Shown here one piece after another: positions 37,707-47,386 of a stretch of DNA of 64,000 nucleotides; the first letter of the stretch is position 1, and every line of letters begins with the position of its first letter. The DNA comes from Rhodoblastus sp963704565. GTDB lineage: Bacteria; Pseudomonadota; Alphaproteobacteria; Rhizobiales; Beijerinckiaceae. Under the pieces are notes generated by a model. That model had not been told where the DNA came from. It saw only the letters and a list, made by a program, of their open reading frames with translations, and ran no database searches. The stretch lies in the NCBI GenBank assembly GCA_963704565.1, contig OY969917.1, positions 1,054,001-1,118,000 of the forward strand, in the 5' to 3' direction. The translations under genes were made by a program, and so were the position numbers.

Positions 37707-38780
37707 ATGGGTAAGTCTATCAAGAATCTTTCTTCTGTCACGCAAGTTGGTCTCGACCTCGCCAAGAACGTGTTTCAGGTGCATGCAATTGACGCGCAAG
37801 GTGCGGTCATCGTCGCCAAGCCTGTCCGGCGCGGGCAGCTTTTGCAATTTTTCGCCTCGCTTCCGCCGTGCCTTGTCGGCATGGAGGCTTGCAGCTCGGC
37901 GCATCATTGGGCGCGCGAGCTGATCGGGCTTGGCTTTTCGGTCAAGCTGATCCCGCCCGCCTATGTGAAGCCTTTCGTTCGGCGCAACAAGAACGACGCC
38001 GCCGACGCCGCGGCGATCTGCGAGGCCTTGGGGCGGCCGAACATGCGCTTCGTGCCGGTGCGCTCGGTCGACAACCAGGCGCAATTGATGCGCCACCGCG
38101 CGCGCGAGTTGCTGGTCGGCCAGCGCACGCAACTCCTCAATGCGCTGCGCGGGCATCTGGCGGAAATCGGCGTCGTCGCGGCGCAAGGCGCGCAAAACGC
38201 CTATGTGCTCAAACGCATGGCCGCCGAGGGCTGCGACGAAAACGGCGAGATCGTCGTCGCCGATTGCGTGCGCGCGGCGCTGGCGCCGCTGGCTCGCCAG
38301 ATCGACGCGCTCGATGAGGAAATCGACCGGATCGGAGCCGAGATCGAGGCGCTGATCGAGACCGACGAGAGGGCGCGGCGGCTGATGACCATTCCCGGCG
38401 TCGGGCCGGTCACGGCTTCGGCGGTCGTTGCGACCGTGCAAGACATCGGCGCCTTCGCCTCCGGCCGCGAGTTCGCTGCTTTTCTCGGCCTTGTGCCGCG
38501 CCAATATTCGAGCGGCGGCAAGGAGAAGCTCGGCCGCATCTCGAAAATGGGCGACCGTTACTTGCGCAAATTGCTGGTGGTCGGGGCCTGCGCGGTGCTG
38601 TGCCATCGCAAGGGCCATAGCGACGCCCTGCGCGTCTGGGCCGATCGGCTGCTGGAGCGCAAGGACGCCAAATACAAGTTCAAGCTGACGGCGGTGGCGC
38701 TGGCCAACAAGCTGGCGCGCATCGTCTTCGCGCTGCTGGCGCGCGGCGGCGTTTACGTCGGGCGGCAGGCCGCCGCCTGA
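37707..38780 (+). CDS. IS110-family transposase (DEDD, IS1111 subgroup)
   Basis: 357 residues from MGKSIKN; the frame is open to 37677. The N-terminal RuvC-like DEDD domain has VGLDLAKNVFQVHAID, GMEACSSAHHWARE and RRNKNDAADAAAICEA. The C-terminal transposase_20 domain has LMTIPGVGPVTASAVVATV, AFLGLVPRQYSSGGKEKLG and MGDRYLRKLLVVGACAVL, with the conserved Ser of this class. It appears intact, so the element may still move. Confidence 0.93.
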   Translation: MGKSIKNLSSVTQVGLDLAKNVFQVHAIDAQGAVIVAKPVRRGQLLQFFASLPPCLVGMEACSSAHHWARELIGLGFSVKLIPPAYVKPFVRRNKNDAADAAAICEALGRPNMRFVPVRSVDNQAQLMRHRARELLVGQRTQLLNALRGHLAEIGVVAAQGAQNAYVLKRMAAEGCDENGEIVVADCVRAALAPLARQIDALDEEIDRIGAEIEALIETDERARRLMTIPGVGPVTASAVVATVQDIGAFASGREFAAFLGLVPRQYSSGGKEKLGRISKMGDRYLRKLLVVGACAVLCHRKGHSDALRVWADRLLERKDAKYKFKLTAVALANKLARIVFALLARGGVYVGRQAAA

Positions 38781-39027
38781 CGCCGGCCACAGGGTTTTCG
38801 CCGCAAGGCGAAACGCAATCGAGGGTGACCAAGGGGTGATGTGAACCACGGAAAGGCTCGGAAGCCTGATGTAGTGTCGGCGCCAATGCGAGCGCGATAC
38901 GGTGATTGAGGCAAAGAGCCAGGCGGACGATCCATCAGGGCCAGCGGCGATAAAAACCCGCGTCAACAGGCCGAAGACATGACCGCACCCGAGACGTTCA
39001 CAGCACGCCAAGAAAACCCTTGATCAA
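38781..39027. other. 3' non-coding part of the IS110-type element
   Basis: No gene. It includes a hairpin (ttttcgccgcaaggcgaaa, about 38802-38820) just after the transposase stop, possibly a terminator. Confidence 0.5.
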
Positions 39028-39639
39028 GGGGCGCCGTCCAGACATGACCGTTTCGGACTGGATGGTGGCGCCGCTGATATTCAAATTGGTCAGGTCGATC
39101 TTGTCGCCGGACGTGAAGCCCGAGATGAGCCCGCTGGTGTCGCCGTTGTTATTCGTCAGGGAGAGCGTATTGCCCGTGCCGGTGAAAAAGGCGGGGCCGG
39201 TGAAATCCGTCTGAAAATTGATCGAACCGCCGTTTTCGAGCGTCGCCGTGTCCGTATTGTTCACGGTGGTGCCCGCATCCACGGTGATCGAGCCGCCGTT
39301 TGCCGCCAGCAGGTCGGCGCCGCTGATCGTCGAAGGATCGATCGTCACGGTGGCCGTGTGGCCGGCCGAGGCGTCCGCCTCGATGGTTCCGCCGGTGACC
39401 GTGCTGTTTTGAATGAGGACGCTGGTGGAAACGGGACTGACGCCCGTTGCATTCGCCTCGATGAAGCCGCCCGCGTTGTTGATCGTGTCGGCGGAAAGGG
39501 TCAGGCCGCCGGCGCCGGTCGATTCGATCGTACTGGTGTTGGACAGATTGGTGAAGTTATCGACTTGCAGCGCATTGCTGGTCCCGCTGGCGTCGATGGT
39601 TCCGCCATTGTCCATGTTGAGCGCGCCGGAGCCGCCGTT

Positions 39640-42560
39640 GATCTGCCCCGCGCCCTGGATCGTGTTGTCGATATTGTCGAGGGTGACGTTGCTGTAATTG
39701 CTGTAGATCTGGTTGTTGGCGTTGTCGCTCAGCGAGACCACGCCCCCGCCGGAAAGGTCCACCGTGCCGCCTGTGGCGTTGCCGACGATCAAATAGGCAT
39801 AGCCGCCGCTCGTCGCATTGAGCGAGATCGTGCCTTTGTTGTCGATATTGGCGGTATGGCCGAGGGCTGTGCCGAGCGTTAGCTGGCCGCCGTTGGCGAT
39901 GGAAAGCTGGCCGGTTCCGGCGACGGTCGCCGTCGCCTTGGTGGCGTCGATGACATTGCCGGAGTTGAAGACATTGAGCGCGCCGTTGACATTGAGCGTC
40001 CCGCCGCCGATCTGGCCGCCGTTGGTCAGGACCATGGTTCCGCCGGCATCCACATCGACCGCGCCGCCGGACACGCTCCCGCCGCTGATCGTGACGGCGC
40101 CGCCGCTGGTCGCCTCGACCTTGCCGGGGCCGGTCTGGGTCACGCTCCCCTGGATCACCAGGCCGCCCGAGGTGATCTGGCCGTTGGCCGCCACCGTGCC
40201 GGCCGTGCCTTCCATGGTCCCGGTGTTGTTGTAAACGGTCAGGCTGCTTTCGAGCGTCAGGGCGTTGTCGGACTGGTTGCCGTCGATCGTCCCGCCGTTT
40301 ACCAGGGTGAGGTTGTAAAACTGCCCCGCGCCCTGGATCGTGTTGTCGACATTGTCGAGGGTGACGTTGCCGTAATTGCTGAAGATCTGGTTGTTGGCGT
40401 TGTCGCTCAGCGAGACCAGGCCCCCGCCGTAAAGGCCCACCAAGCCGCCCGAGACGTTGCCGATCAGCAAATAGGCATAGCCGCCGCTCGTCGCATTGAG
40501 CGAGATCAGGCCCTGGTTGTCGATATTGGCGGTCCCGCCGCCGGCCGTGCCGAACGTCAGCTGGCCGCCGTTGGCGATGGAAATCTGGCCGGGTCCGGCG
40601 ACGGTCGTCGTCCCCGTGGTGGCGTCGATGACATTGCCCGAGCCGAAGACATTGAGCGCGCCGTTGACATTGAGCGTTCCGCCGCTGATCTGGCCGCCGC
40701 CGGTCAGTTCCATGGTTCCGAAGAGATCCACATTGACCGCGCCGCCGGACACGCTCCCGCCGTTGATCGTGACGGCGCCGCCGTTGGCCGCCTCGACCTT
40801 GCCGGCGCCGGTCTGGGTCACGGTCCCCTGGATCACCAGGCCGCCCGCGGTGATCTGGCCGTTAGGCGCCACCGTGCCGTTCGTGCCTTCGATGGTCCCG
40901 GTGTTGTTGCTGACGTTCAGGCTGCTTGCGAGCGTCAGGGCGGTGTCGGACTGGTTGCCGTCGATCGTCCCGCCGTTTTCCAGGGTGAGGCTGGAAATCT
41001 GCCCCGCGCCCTGGATCGTGTTGTCGATATTGTCGAGGGTGACGCCGCTGTAATTGCTGTAGATCTGGTTGTTGGCGTTGTCGCTCAGCGAGACCACGCC
41101 CGTGCCCCCGCCGGAAAGGTCCACCGCGCCGCCCGCGACGTTGCCGATCAGCAAATAGGCATAGCCGCCGGTCGTCGCATTGAGCGAGATCGTGCCAGAG
41201 TTGGCGATATGGGCGGTCCCGCCGACGGGACCGGGATGGCCGGGCGTGCCGAGCGTCAGCTCGCCGCCGTTGGTGATGGAAATCTGGCCGGTTCCGGCGA
41301 CGGTCGCCGTCCCCGTGGTGGCGTCGATGACATTGCCGGAGTTGAAGACATTGAGCGCGCCGGTGACATTGAGCGTCCCGCCGCCGATCTGGCCGCTGTT
41401 GGTCAGGACCATGGTTCCGCCGGCATCCACATTGACCGCGCCGCCGGACACGCTCCCGCCGTTGATCGTGACGGCACCGCCGCTGGTCGCCTCGACCTTG
41501 CCGGCGCCGGTCTGGGTCACGGTCCCGTCGATCACCAGGCCGCCCGCGGTGATCTGGCCGGCCACCACCGTGCCGTTCGTGCCTTCGATGGTCCCGGTGT
41601 TGTCGCTGACGTTCAGGCTGCTTCCGAGGGTCAGGGCGGTGTCGAGCTGGTTGCCGTCGATCGTCCCGCCGTTTTCCAGGGTGAGGCTGTTGATCTGCCC
41701 CGCGCCCTGGATCGTGTTGCCGATATTGTCGAGGGTGACGTTGCTGTAATTGCTGTAAATCTGGTTGTTGGCGTTGTCGCTCAGCGACACGGTTCCTCCG
41801 CCGGAGAGGTCCACCGCGCCGCCCGCGACGTTGCCGATCAGCAAATAGGCATAGCCGCCGGTCGTCGCATTGAGCGAGATCGTGCCGGAGTTGGCGATAT
41901 GGGCGGTCCCGCCGACGGGACCGGGATGGCCGGGCGTGCCGAGCGTCAGCTCGCCGCCGTTGGCGATGGAAATCTTCCCGGTTCCGGCGACGGTCGCCGT
42001 CGCCGTGGTGGCGTCGATGACATTGCCCGAGCCGAAGACATTGAGCGCGCCGTTGACATTGAGCGTCCCGCCGCCGATCTGGCCGCTGTTGGTCAGTTCC
42101 ATGGTTCCGCCGGCGTCCACATTGACCGCGCCGCCGGACACGCTCCCGCCGTTGATCGTGACGGCGCCGCCGCTGGTCGCCTCGACCTTGCCGGCGCCGG
42201 TCTGGGTCACGCTCCCTTCGATCAACAGGCCGCCCGAAACGATCTGGCCGTTGACCGCCACCGTGCCGTTCGTGCCTTCGAGGATCCCGGTGTTGTTGCT
42301 GAGGTTCAGGCCGGCTCCGAGCGTCAAAGCGGTGTCGGATTGGTTGCCGTCGATCGTCCCGCCGTTTTCCATGGTGAGGTTGGAAAACAGCCCCGCGCCC
42401 TGGATCGTGTTGTCGATATTGTCGAGGGTGACGCCGCTGTAATTGCTGAAGATCGCGTTGCCGGCGAAGTCGCTCAGCGACACCGTGCCCCCGCCGGAAA
42501 GGTTCACCGTGCCGTTCGCGGCGTCGGAGATCTCCCAATAGGCATAGCCGCCGCTCGCCG
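39640..42560 (-). repeat. five tandem repeats of 678-696 bp in the split gene
   Basis: The landmark gccccgcgccctgg occurs at 39645, 40323, 41001, 41697 and 42390, so the periods are 678, 678, 696 and 693 bp (226, 226, 232 and 231 residues). Units contain SGGAVNVDAGGTMELTNSGQ, DATTATATVAGTG, GGYAYLLIGNV and LDNIDNTIQGAGQ. The two longer periods share an inserted segment encoding GTPGHPGPVGGTAHI. DNA conservation is high enough for recombination between copies. Confidence 0.85.
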
Positions 42561-42762
42561 CACTGAGCTGGATCGTGCCGGCGTTGGAAATGCTGACCGT
42601 TCCGCCTGCGGTATCTACGATCGATATGCCCCCATTGGGGATGTCGGCAATCTCGCTGGAGGTGATCGACGACGGAGTGAAGCCCCCTGGAGTCCAGTTG
42701 CCGATAGTGAACCAATTGCTGTCCGCGATCGCGTTGGTCCAGGTGTACGTAGTTACCGGCAT

Positions 42763-43461
42763 TTGCGTCACTCCCGTACCAGCGCCGCTCCGGCGCGTTT
42801 CGCGAGTAATTTAATTTTTCCGTAAATTCGTCACCCGGAGCAACCGGACGAGCGCCGAATTTCAAATACCGGCCCGGGCCTGCGCCCGGAGTTCAAACAT
42901 CACATCTCGGGCAAAGTCCCAACCCTCGCCCGGACGATTTTGCAACGCATTCGCCCGCGCCTGCACGATCTAAATCAAGACATTATTAACTATCATTCCC
43001 GTGAGTGAGCGACAAGCAATAATGTCTTTTTTTTGTTGTTTTCACAGGTGTTGCGGAAATGGCGATCAGGCCGATGGCGGCGCGCGGTTGCAGGGCGGTC
43101 GTGGAGCGCAAGCTCACAGAAAAGTGTTGTCCGGTCTTCGCCCGGCGCAGGCGAAGACCTATTCGGGCAAGAGGTGGAATTATCGATGAAACAGGCGATC
43201 CCGCGCGGAATCAGCCGCTGGAGTCAGGCCACCGCTTCGATGGCGCGGATCATTTGGGCGCGTTCGTCGAGCGCAGCTTTCTGCCGAAAACACTGGTTCA
43301 TTCGTTCTACGCCCCAAAGAGCGCTCCTGGCGCCAAGCGGCCCTTGCCGGCGGCGCTTGGGGTCTTCCGCTTTCCGCCGATGGACTAAACCGCTTTCGCG
43401 GTAGGGGCGGCGAGAAGCGGCGAGATTCGTGATCGTGCAATTCCTGAGGCGACGCGGCTGA
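42763..43461. other. 700-bp gap upstream of the split repeat gene
   Basis: Short frames in several phases, none with a ribosome binding site plus a recognisable product. The stretch 42960-43045 is A/T-richer and probably contains the promoter of the repeat/Hint gene reading left. The stretch 43050-43460 is GC-rich and looks like non-coding or decayed sequence beside the IS91-like element. Confidence 0.4.
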
Positions 43462-43502
43462 CCTGTCTCAAAATCGTGGGGTTCAACCCCATGCGAGACA
43501 GG
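43462..43502 (+). repeat. nested hairpin before the recombinase gene
   Basis: The outer arms cctgtctc and gagacagg (8 bp) enclose an inner hairpin, tgggg-ttcaa-cccca. It ends 10 bp before the recombinase ATG, so it could be the element's left-end structure or a control on recombinase expression. Confidence 0.5.
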
Positions 43503-43512
43503 AGCTTTCGCG

Positions 43513-44388
43513 ATGATCGACAAGCCAAACAGCCCATTGCGCCAGCGCATGACCGAGGACATGACGGCGCGCCGCTTCACCGAGAAGGTCCAGAAGGACT
43601 ACATCCGCCACGTGCGGAACTTCGCGGTCTTTCTCCGCCGTTCGCCGGACGCCGCCACGGCCGAGGACGTTCGGCTCTTCCAGCTGCATATGGCCAATCG
43701 GCAGATCGGCGCGCCGACCATCAACGCCGCCGTCGCCGCGCTGCGGTTCTTCTTCAACGTCACGCTCGAACGGCCTGAACTCGCCCGCCATCTCGCTGGC
43801 GTGCATAAGCCGCGCAGGGCGCCGGTGGTGCTGAACCAGGAGGAGGTGGCCCGCCTCCTCGAAGCCGCGCCCGGCCTCAAGTACAAGGCCGCCTTCGGCG
43901 TCGCCTATGGCGCGGGATTGCGCGTCTCCGAGGTCGTGGCGCTCAAGGTGTCGGACATCGACAGCAAGCGCATGACCTTGCGGGTCGAGCAGGGCAAGGG
44001 TCAGCGCGACCGCTATGTCATGCTCTCGCCGCAACTGCTCGAATGGCTGCGCGACTGGTGGCGGGCGGCGCGGCCCCAGGCCTGGCTGTTTCCCGGGCAG
44101 AACCCGGTCAACCCGATGTCGGCGCGCCAGTTGAGCCGCGTTGTGCGCGAAACGGCGCGGACAGCTGGCATCGCCAAGCGCGTGTCGCCCCACACCCTGC
44201 GGCACAGCTTCGCCACCCATCTGCTCGAACAGAACGTCGACATCCGCGTCATCCAGGTCCTGCTCGGACACGCCAAGCTGGAGACGACGGCGCTTTACAC
44301 CCGCGTCGCCGTCAACACGATCCGCGACGTCACCAGCCCGCTGGAAAAGCTCACCGCGAACCTCACCGGGCGCGCGCCGCCCGTTTGA
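43513..44388 (+). CDS. tyrosine recombinase (XerD-like) of the IS91-like element
   Basis: 291 residues. The N-terminal SAM-like core-binding domain is at about 10-90. The catalytic domain has all active-site residues: Arg in GAGLRVSEVVALKV, HTLRHSFATH (H-x-x-R), LGHAKLETTALYTRV with the final His/Lys and nucleophilic Tyr. Such recombinases accompany IS91-type transposases and may resolve or integrate the circular form. It begins 10 bp after a hairpin and ends 10 bp before the transposase gene. Confidence 0.92.
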   Translation: MIDKPNSPLRQRMTEDMTARRFTEKVQKDYIRHVRNFAVFLRRSPDAATAEDVRLFQLHMANRQIGAPTINAAVAALRFFFNVTLERPELARHLAGVHKPRRAPVVLNQEEVARLLEAAPGLKYKAAFGVAYGAGLRVSEVVALKVSDIDSKRMTLRVEQGKGQRDRYVMLSPQLLEWLRDWWRAARPQAWLFPGQNPVNPMSARQLSRVVRETARTAGIAKRVSPHTLRHSFATHLLEQNVDIRVIQVLLGHAKLETTALYTRVAVNTIRDVTSPLEKLTANLTGRAPPV

Positions 44389-44398
44389 CGCACGCCGC

Positions 44399-45604
44399 AT
44401 GCCGCGGCCTCATCTTGAAGTCGCCGACATTTTTCACGCCCATGGCGCGGACTGGCGCAAGGCCAACGCCGGTCATGTCAGCCTCGCCCAATTGAAGGCG
44501 ATGTCGGCGATCGAAAACTGCCGCACCTCCGCGCTCGGCGGTCATGTCGAGCGCTGCGAGGACTGCGCGCATACGCGCATCTCCTATAACTCCTGCCGCA
44601 ACCGCCATTGTCCCAAGTGTCAGGCCGCCGCCGCCCGACAATGGCTGGCAGAACGAGAAGCCGAACTGCTGCCGGCTCCCTATTTCCACGTCGTCTTCAC
44701 CGTGCCGGCCGCGGTCGCGGCGATCGCTTTCCAGAACAAGGCCGTCGTCTACGATCTGCTGTTCAAGGCGGCGGCCGAGACCCTGACCACCATCGCCGCC
44801 GATCCCAAACATCTCGGCGCCCGCATCGGCCTCACCGCCGTCCTGCACACATGGGGCTCGGCGCTGACCCATCATCCCCATGTCCACATCATCGTTCCCG
44901 GCGGCGGCCTGTCGCCGGACGGATCGCGCTGGATCGCCTGCAAGCCGGGCTTTTTCCTGTCGGTGCGCGTGCTCTCGCGCTTGTTCCGGCGGCTGTTCCT
45001 CGAAGGTCTCGCCACGCTGAACGCCGCCGGCCGCCTCACCTTCTTCGGCGATCTGGCGCCGCTCGCCGACAGAGAGGCTTTCGCCGCAGCCCTCGCGCCT
45101 TTGCGTCGCTCCGAATGGGTCGTTTACGCCAAGCGGCCCTTCGCCGGTCCAAAGGCTGTGCTCGCCTATTTGTCGCGCTATACCCATCGGGTCGCCATCT
45201 CGAACTCCCGGCTCATCGCGCTCGACGACGCGGGCGTCACCTTCAAATGGAAAGATTATCGGATCAAGGAAGGCGACCAGCTCAAGACCATGACGCTCGA
45301 CGGGCCTGAGTTCATCCGCCGGTTTCTCATGCACGTGCTGCCAAGCGGCTTCCACCGCATCCGCCACTACGGCCTGTTCGCCAGCGCGGCGCGAGCCCGC
45401 AACATCGAGCGCGCCCGCGCGTTACTGGCCGTCGCCGAGACCCCGCCGCAACAACAGCCCGAGACGGATGGCGACGCCGATCCCGTTGACGGCGCGCACA
45501 AATGCCCCTGCTGCGGCGGCCGGATGATCATCATCGAAACGTTTGAAGGCGTGCGCCCCGCGCCGCCGGCCTCGCCCTGTCGGATCAGGATCGACACCTC
45601 ATGA
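44399..45604 (+). CDS. IS91-family transposase (HUH rolling-circle type)
   Basis: 401 residues from ATG 44399; the frame is open upstream inside the recombinase gene. An N-terminal zinc-finger region (CEDCAHTRIS, CRNRHCPKCQ) is followed by the HUH metal site HHPHVHIIVPGGG and the catalytic-tyrosine helix AYLSRYTHRVAISN. A C-terminal CPCCGGRM may be a second zinc site. It should nick and transfer one strand by rolling-circle replication. No disruption is visible. Confidence 0.93.
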   Translation: MPRPHLEVADIFHAHGADWRKANAGHVSLAQLKAMSAIENCRTSALGGHVERCEDCAHTRISYNSCRNRHCPKCQAAAARQWLAEREAELLPAPYFHVVFTVPAAVAAIAFQNKAVVYDLLFKAAAETLTTIAADPKHLGARIGLTAVLHTWGSALTHHPHVHIIVPGGGLSPDGSRWIACKPGFFLSVRVLSRLFRRLFLEGLATLNAAGRLTFFGDLAPLADREAFAAALAPLRRSEWVVYAKRPFAGPKAVLAYLSRYTHRVAISNSRLIALDDAGVTFKWKDYRIKEGDQLKTMTLDGPEFIRRFLMHVLPSGFHRIRHYGLFASAARARNIERARALLAVAETPPQQQPETDGDADPVDGAHKCPCCGGRMIIIETFEGVRPAPPASPCRIRIDTS

Positions 45605-46154
45605 CCATGACCCCACTTCCCGCTCCCCAGTTCTGCTTGCCTTCGCCGCCGACCTCGTTCTGGCCCGGGCGCGCCGCGCCCGAAACGCCCGCCCAAAGCT
45701 GCTTCAGCCCCATGACCTTCGGAAAAATCTACGCGCGGATCGCCCAAATCGCCTCCTCGCCGCACGTCACACCGTCAAATACCGGCGCCAAAGCGCAAAA
45801 CAGACGCCCCGTTGCCCTGACCGCCGTCTTCAAATCCCCATAGCGAGCCTCGCGGCAACGGAGCCTTTCCGGCCCGCGGTTTCCTCCTTCGGAGGCTTTC
45901 GGTCGCCGGCCCCGCGCCGACCCGATCACGCGTGTGGGGGCCGGCGACCGAAACCCTTCACAAACTGCGCCATTGGCGGCGGCAATGTTGGCGGCGCCAT
46001 GGGGCGGGTTCTGACCGCCCTCTATGGCGGCACGGGCGTCGACCGGATAGGCAGGATTCAAACCGGCCCACTGCCGCGGCGTCAGGTCACTTGACGGCGG
46101 CGGGTCGGGCGACACATAAATCCTTCTTGGCCAAGGGGAGCCCCGCGAGAGAAA
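45605..46154. other. 550-bp right part of the IS91-like element and leader DNA
   Basis: A frame at 45601-45843 (80 codons, starting MTMTPLPAPQFCLPSP, Pro-rich) overlaps the transposase stop and has no recognisable domain. Such frames recur after IS91-type transposases but are probably not genes. The 17-bp inverted repeat lies at 45897-45953. Nothing else is seen before the riboswitch. Confidence 0.4.
45897..45953 (+). repeat. 17-bp perfect inverted repeat, putative origin/end structure of the IS91-like element
   Basis: tttcggtcgccggcccc (45897-45913) and ggggccggcgaccgaaa (45937-45953) pair perfectly around a 23-base loop. Position downstream of an HUH transposase gene suggests the replication-origin end; it could also serve as a terminator for the transposase gene. 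Confidence 0.55.
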
Positions 46155-46159
46155 TCGCA

Positions 46160-46264
46160 ACTTGGGGCTGAGAGGCTGGCGGCGTCTTGCGACGGCCCGG
46201 CGACCCTCAGGCGGTTCGAATTCGGGCCGCCGCACCTGATCCAGTTCGCACTGGCGGAGGGATG
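46160..46264 (+). promoter_or_regulatory. TPP riboswitch (THI element)
   Basis: The conserved elements appear in order: ggggCTGAGA (CTGAGA at 46168-46173), GACCCT (46202-46207), CCTGATCcagtt (46235-46246) and actGGCGGAGGGAtgg (46250-46264). This matches the thi-box pattern CTGAGA...ACCC...CCTGATC...GCGnAGGGA. The variable P3 arm is long, with a ggcggttcgaattcgggccgcc-like hairpin. It ends about 80 bp before thiO, so high thiamine pyrophosphate should shut off thiOSGE. Confidence 0.9.
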
Positions 46265-46342
46265 GCGCGAAACGAAGCCTGCTTCGCCCACGCGCGCTTT
46301 TCCGTTCGGGTCCGGCCCATGGAGTGGGAAAGCGAGGGCAGA

Positions 46343-47386
46343 ATGCGCATTCGCGTCATCGGCGCCGGCGCGGCGGGACTCACCGCCGCTTATGAGATTT
46401 CCACGCGCGCACGAGCGGCGGGGCGTGACCTCGCGATCGAAATCGTCGAGAAGAGCGACGGCCCCGGCCGAGGCTGCTCCTTTTACGCCGGCGGCATGAT
46501 CGCGCCCTGGTGCGAGGCCGAATCGACCGAGCCGATCGTCGCCAGTCTCGGGGCCGAGGCGCTGGATTTCTGGACCAGGGAGGTTCCGCTCGCCGAGCGG
46601 CGCGGCAGCATGGTGGTGGCGCCGGAGCGCGACCGCGCCGAGCTGATGCAATTCGCGCGGCGCACCTCGCATTTCGTCACCCTGGACCGCGCCGGCCTCG
46701 CGGCCCTGGAGCCCGATCTTTCGGAAAATTTCTCCACCGCGCTCTATTTCGAGGAAGAGGCCCATCTGGAGCCGCGTTCCGCGCTGGCGGCGCTGGCCGA
46801 GAAACTCGCCGCCGAGCCCAATGTGACGCTCCACTATGGCGTGGACGCCGAGACCCTGTCCGACAATTGCGACTGGGTGCTGGATTGCCGGGGCTTCGCC
46901 GCCCAGCCCGCTCTTTCCGGCCTGCGCGGCGTCAAGGGCGAGATGATGATCCTGCGCTCGTCCGACATAAAACTCGCCCGGCCGGTGCGGATGCTGCATC
47001 CGCGCCATCCGGTCTATGTGGTGCCGCGCGCCGACGGAACTTTCATGGTCGGCGCCACCATGATCGAGAACGAGGAGCGCGCCCGCGTCACCGCGCGCTC
47101 CATCGTCGAACTGGTTAATTCGGCCTTCGCCATCCATCCGGCCTTCGGCGAGGCCGAAGTGGTCGAAACCGGCTCCGACGTGCGGCCGAGTTTCTGGGAT
47201 AATCTGCCGCGCATCCGCCGCGAGGGGCGCCGGCTCTATCTGAACGGACTCTACCGCCACGGTTTCCTGCTGTCGCCGGCGCTCGCCAGCCGCGCGGCGC
47301 GGATCGTGCTGGAAGACGCCTATTTTCCGGAGGTCATGGATGAAAATCGTGGTCAATGGGGAGACGCGCGACGTGAAGTCGTCTGA
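46343..47386 (+). CDS. thiO: ThiO, FAD-dependent glycine oxidase for thiazole synthesis
   Basis: 347 residues from ATG 46343 with GAGGG upstream. The dinucleotide-binding loop is IRVIGAGAAGLTAAYE; FAD-dependent oxidoreductase (DAO) features include CSFYAGGMIAPWCEAE and YVVPRADGTFMVGATMIE, then LYLNGLYRHGFLLSP near the C-terminus. It oxidises glycine to iminoglycine (dehydroglycine), which ThiG uses to build the thiazole ring. Its last 47 bases overlap thiS in another frame. thiC, often first in this operon in alphaproteobacteria, is absent. Confidence 0.9.
   Translation: MRIRVIGAGAAGLTAAYEISTRARAAGRDLAIEIVEKSDGPGRGCSFYAGGMIAPWCEAESTEPIVASLGAEALDFWTREVPLAERRGSMVVAPERDRAELMQFARRTSHFVTLDRAGLAALEPDLSENFSTALYFEEEAHLEPRSALAALAEKLAAEPNVTLHYGVDAETLSDNCDWVLDCRGFAAQPALSGLRGVKGEMMILRSSDIKLARPVRMLHPRHPVYVVPRADGTFMVGATMIENEERARVTARSIVELVNSAFAIHPAFGEAEVVETGSDVRPSFWDNLPRIRREGRRLYLNGLYRHGFLLSPALASRAARIVLEDAYFPEVMDENRGQWGDARREVV

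Larger units (their letters stand above)
37632..39040 (+). mobile_element. IS110/IS1111-type insertion sequence
   Basis: 1409 bp between perfect 13-bp inverted repeats, tggacggcgcccc (37632-37644) and ggggcgccgtcca (39028-39040). One transposase gene lies inside. Removing this segment brings the two halves of the repeat/Hint gene together. Inverted repeats near the ends fit the IS1111 subgroup. No target duplication is obvious, as usual for the family; the exact ends may differ by a few bases. Confidence 0.85.
36899..42762 (-). pseudogene. large tandem-repeat secreted protein with C-terminal Hint domain, split by an IS110-type element
   Basis: The N-terminal part (39041-42762, ATG at 42762 with GGGAG upstream) encodes about 1240 residues of Gly/Asn/Thr-rich beta-helix-like repeats with no stop until the insertion; the frame then runs into IS sequence. 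The C-terminal part (36899-37631) resumes with ITVGGNLDVTIGNGS and leads into a Hint domain: CYCRGTSIATANGE, VEDLKIGDLVVT, AWIGRSTVSARF, SRDLLLSPDHALLID, VNGTSIV. The original protein would be about 1.5 thousand residues. Unlike the three Hint proteins at 50-62 kb it has a short basic tail and no GWA domain. N-terminal strands (TYTWTNAIADSNWFTIGNWT) resemble those of the protein ending at 60013. Confidence 0.85.
43462..45953 (+). mobile_element. IS91-like element carrying a tyrosine recombinase
   Basis: A tyrosine recombinase gene and an IS91-type transposase gene lie 10 bp apart in the same direction, the usual pair in one branch of IS91-like elements. A nested hairpin precedes them (43462-43502) and a perfect 17-bp inverted repeat follows (45897-45953), fitting the structured ends of rolling-circle elements. 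Exact ends are inferred from these structures, not from target-site evidence. It sits about 200 bp upstream of the TPP riboswitch. Confidence 0.65.

Noticed and set aside
39640..42560. CRISPR array or satellite DNA
   Set aside because: The repeat units are long, coding and contiguous with no spacers; they belong to one protein gene. No cas genes are present.
39218..42825. Long plus-strand frames (for example 538 codons at 41209) in the tandem-repeat region
   Set aside because: They repeat with the same period as the minus-strand gene and have no domain; antisense shadows.
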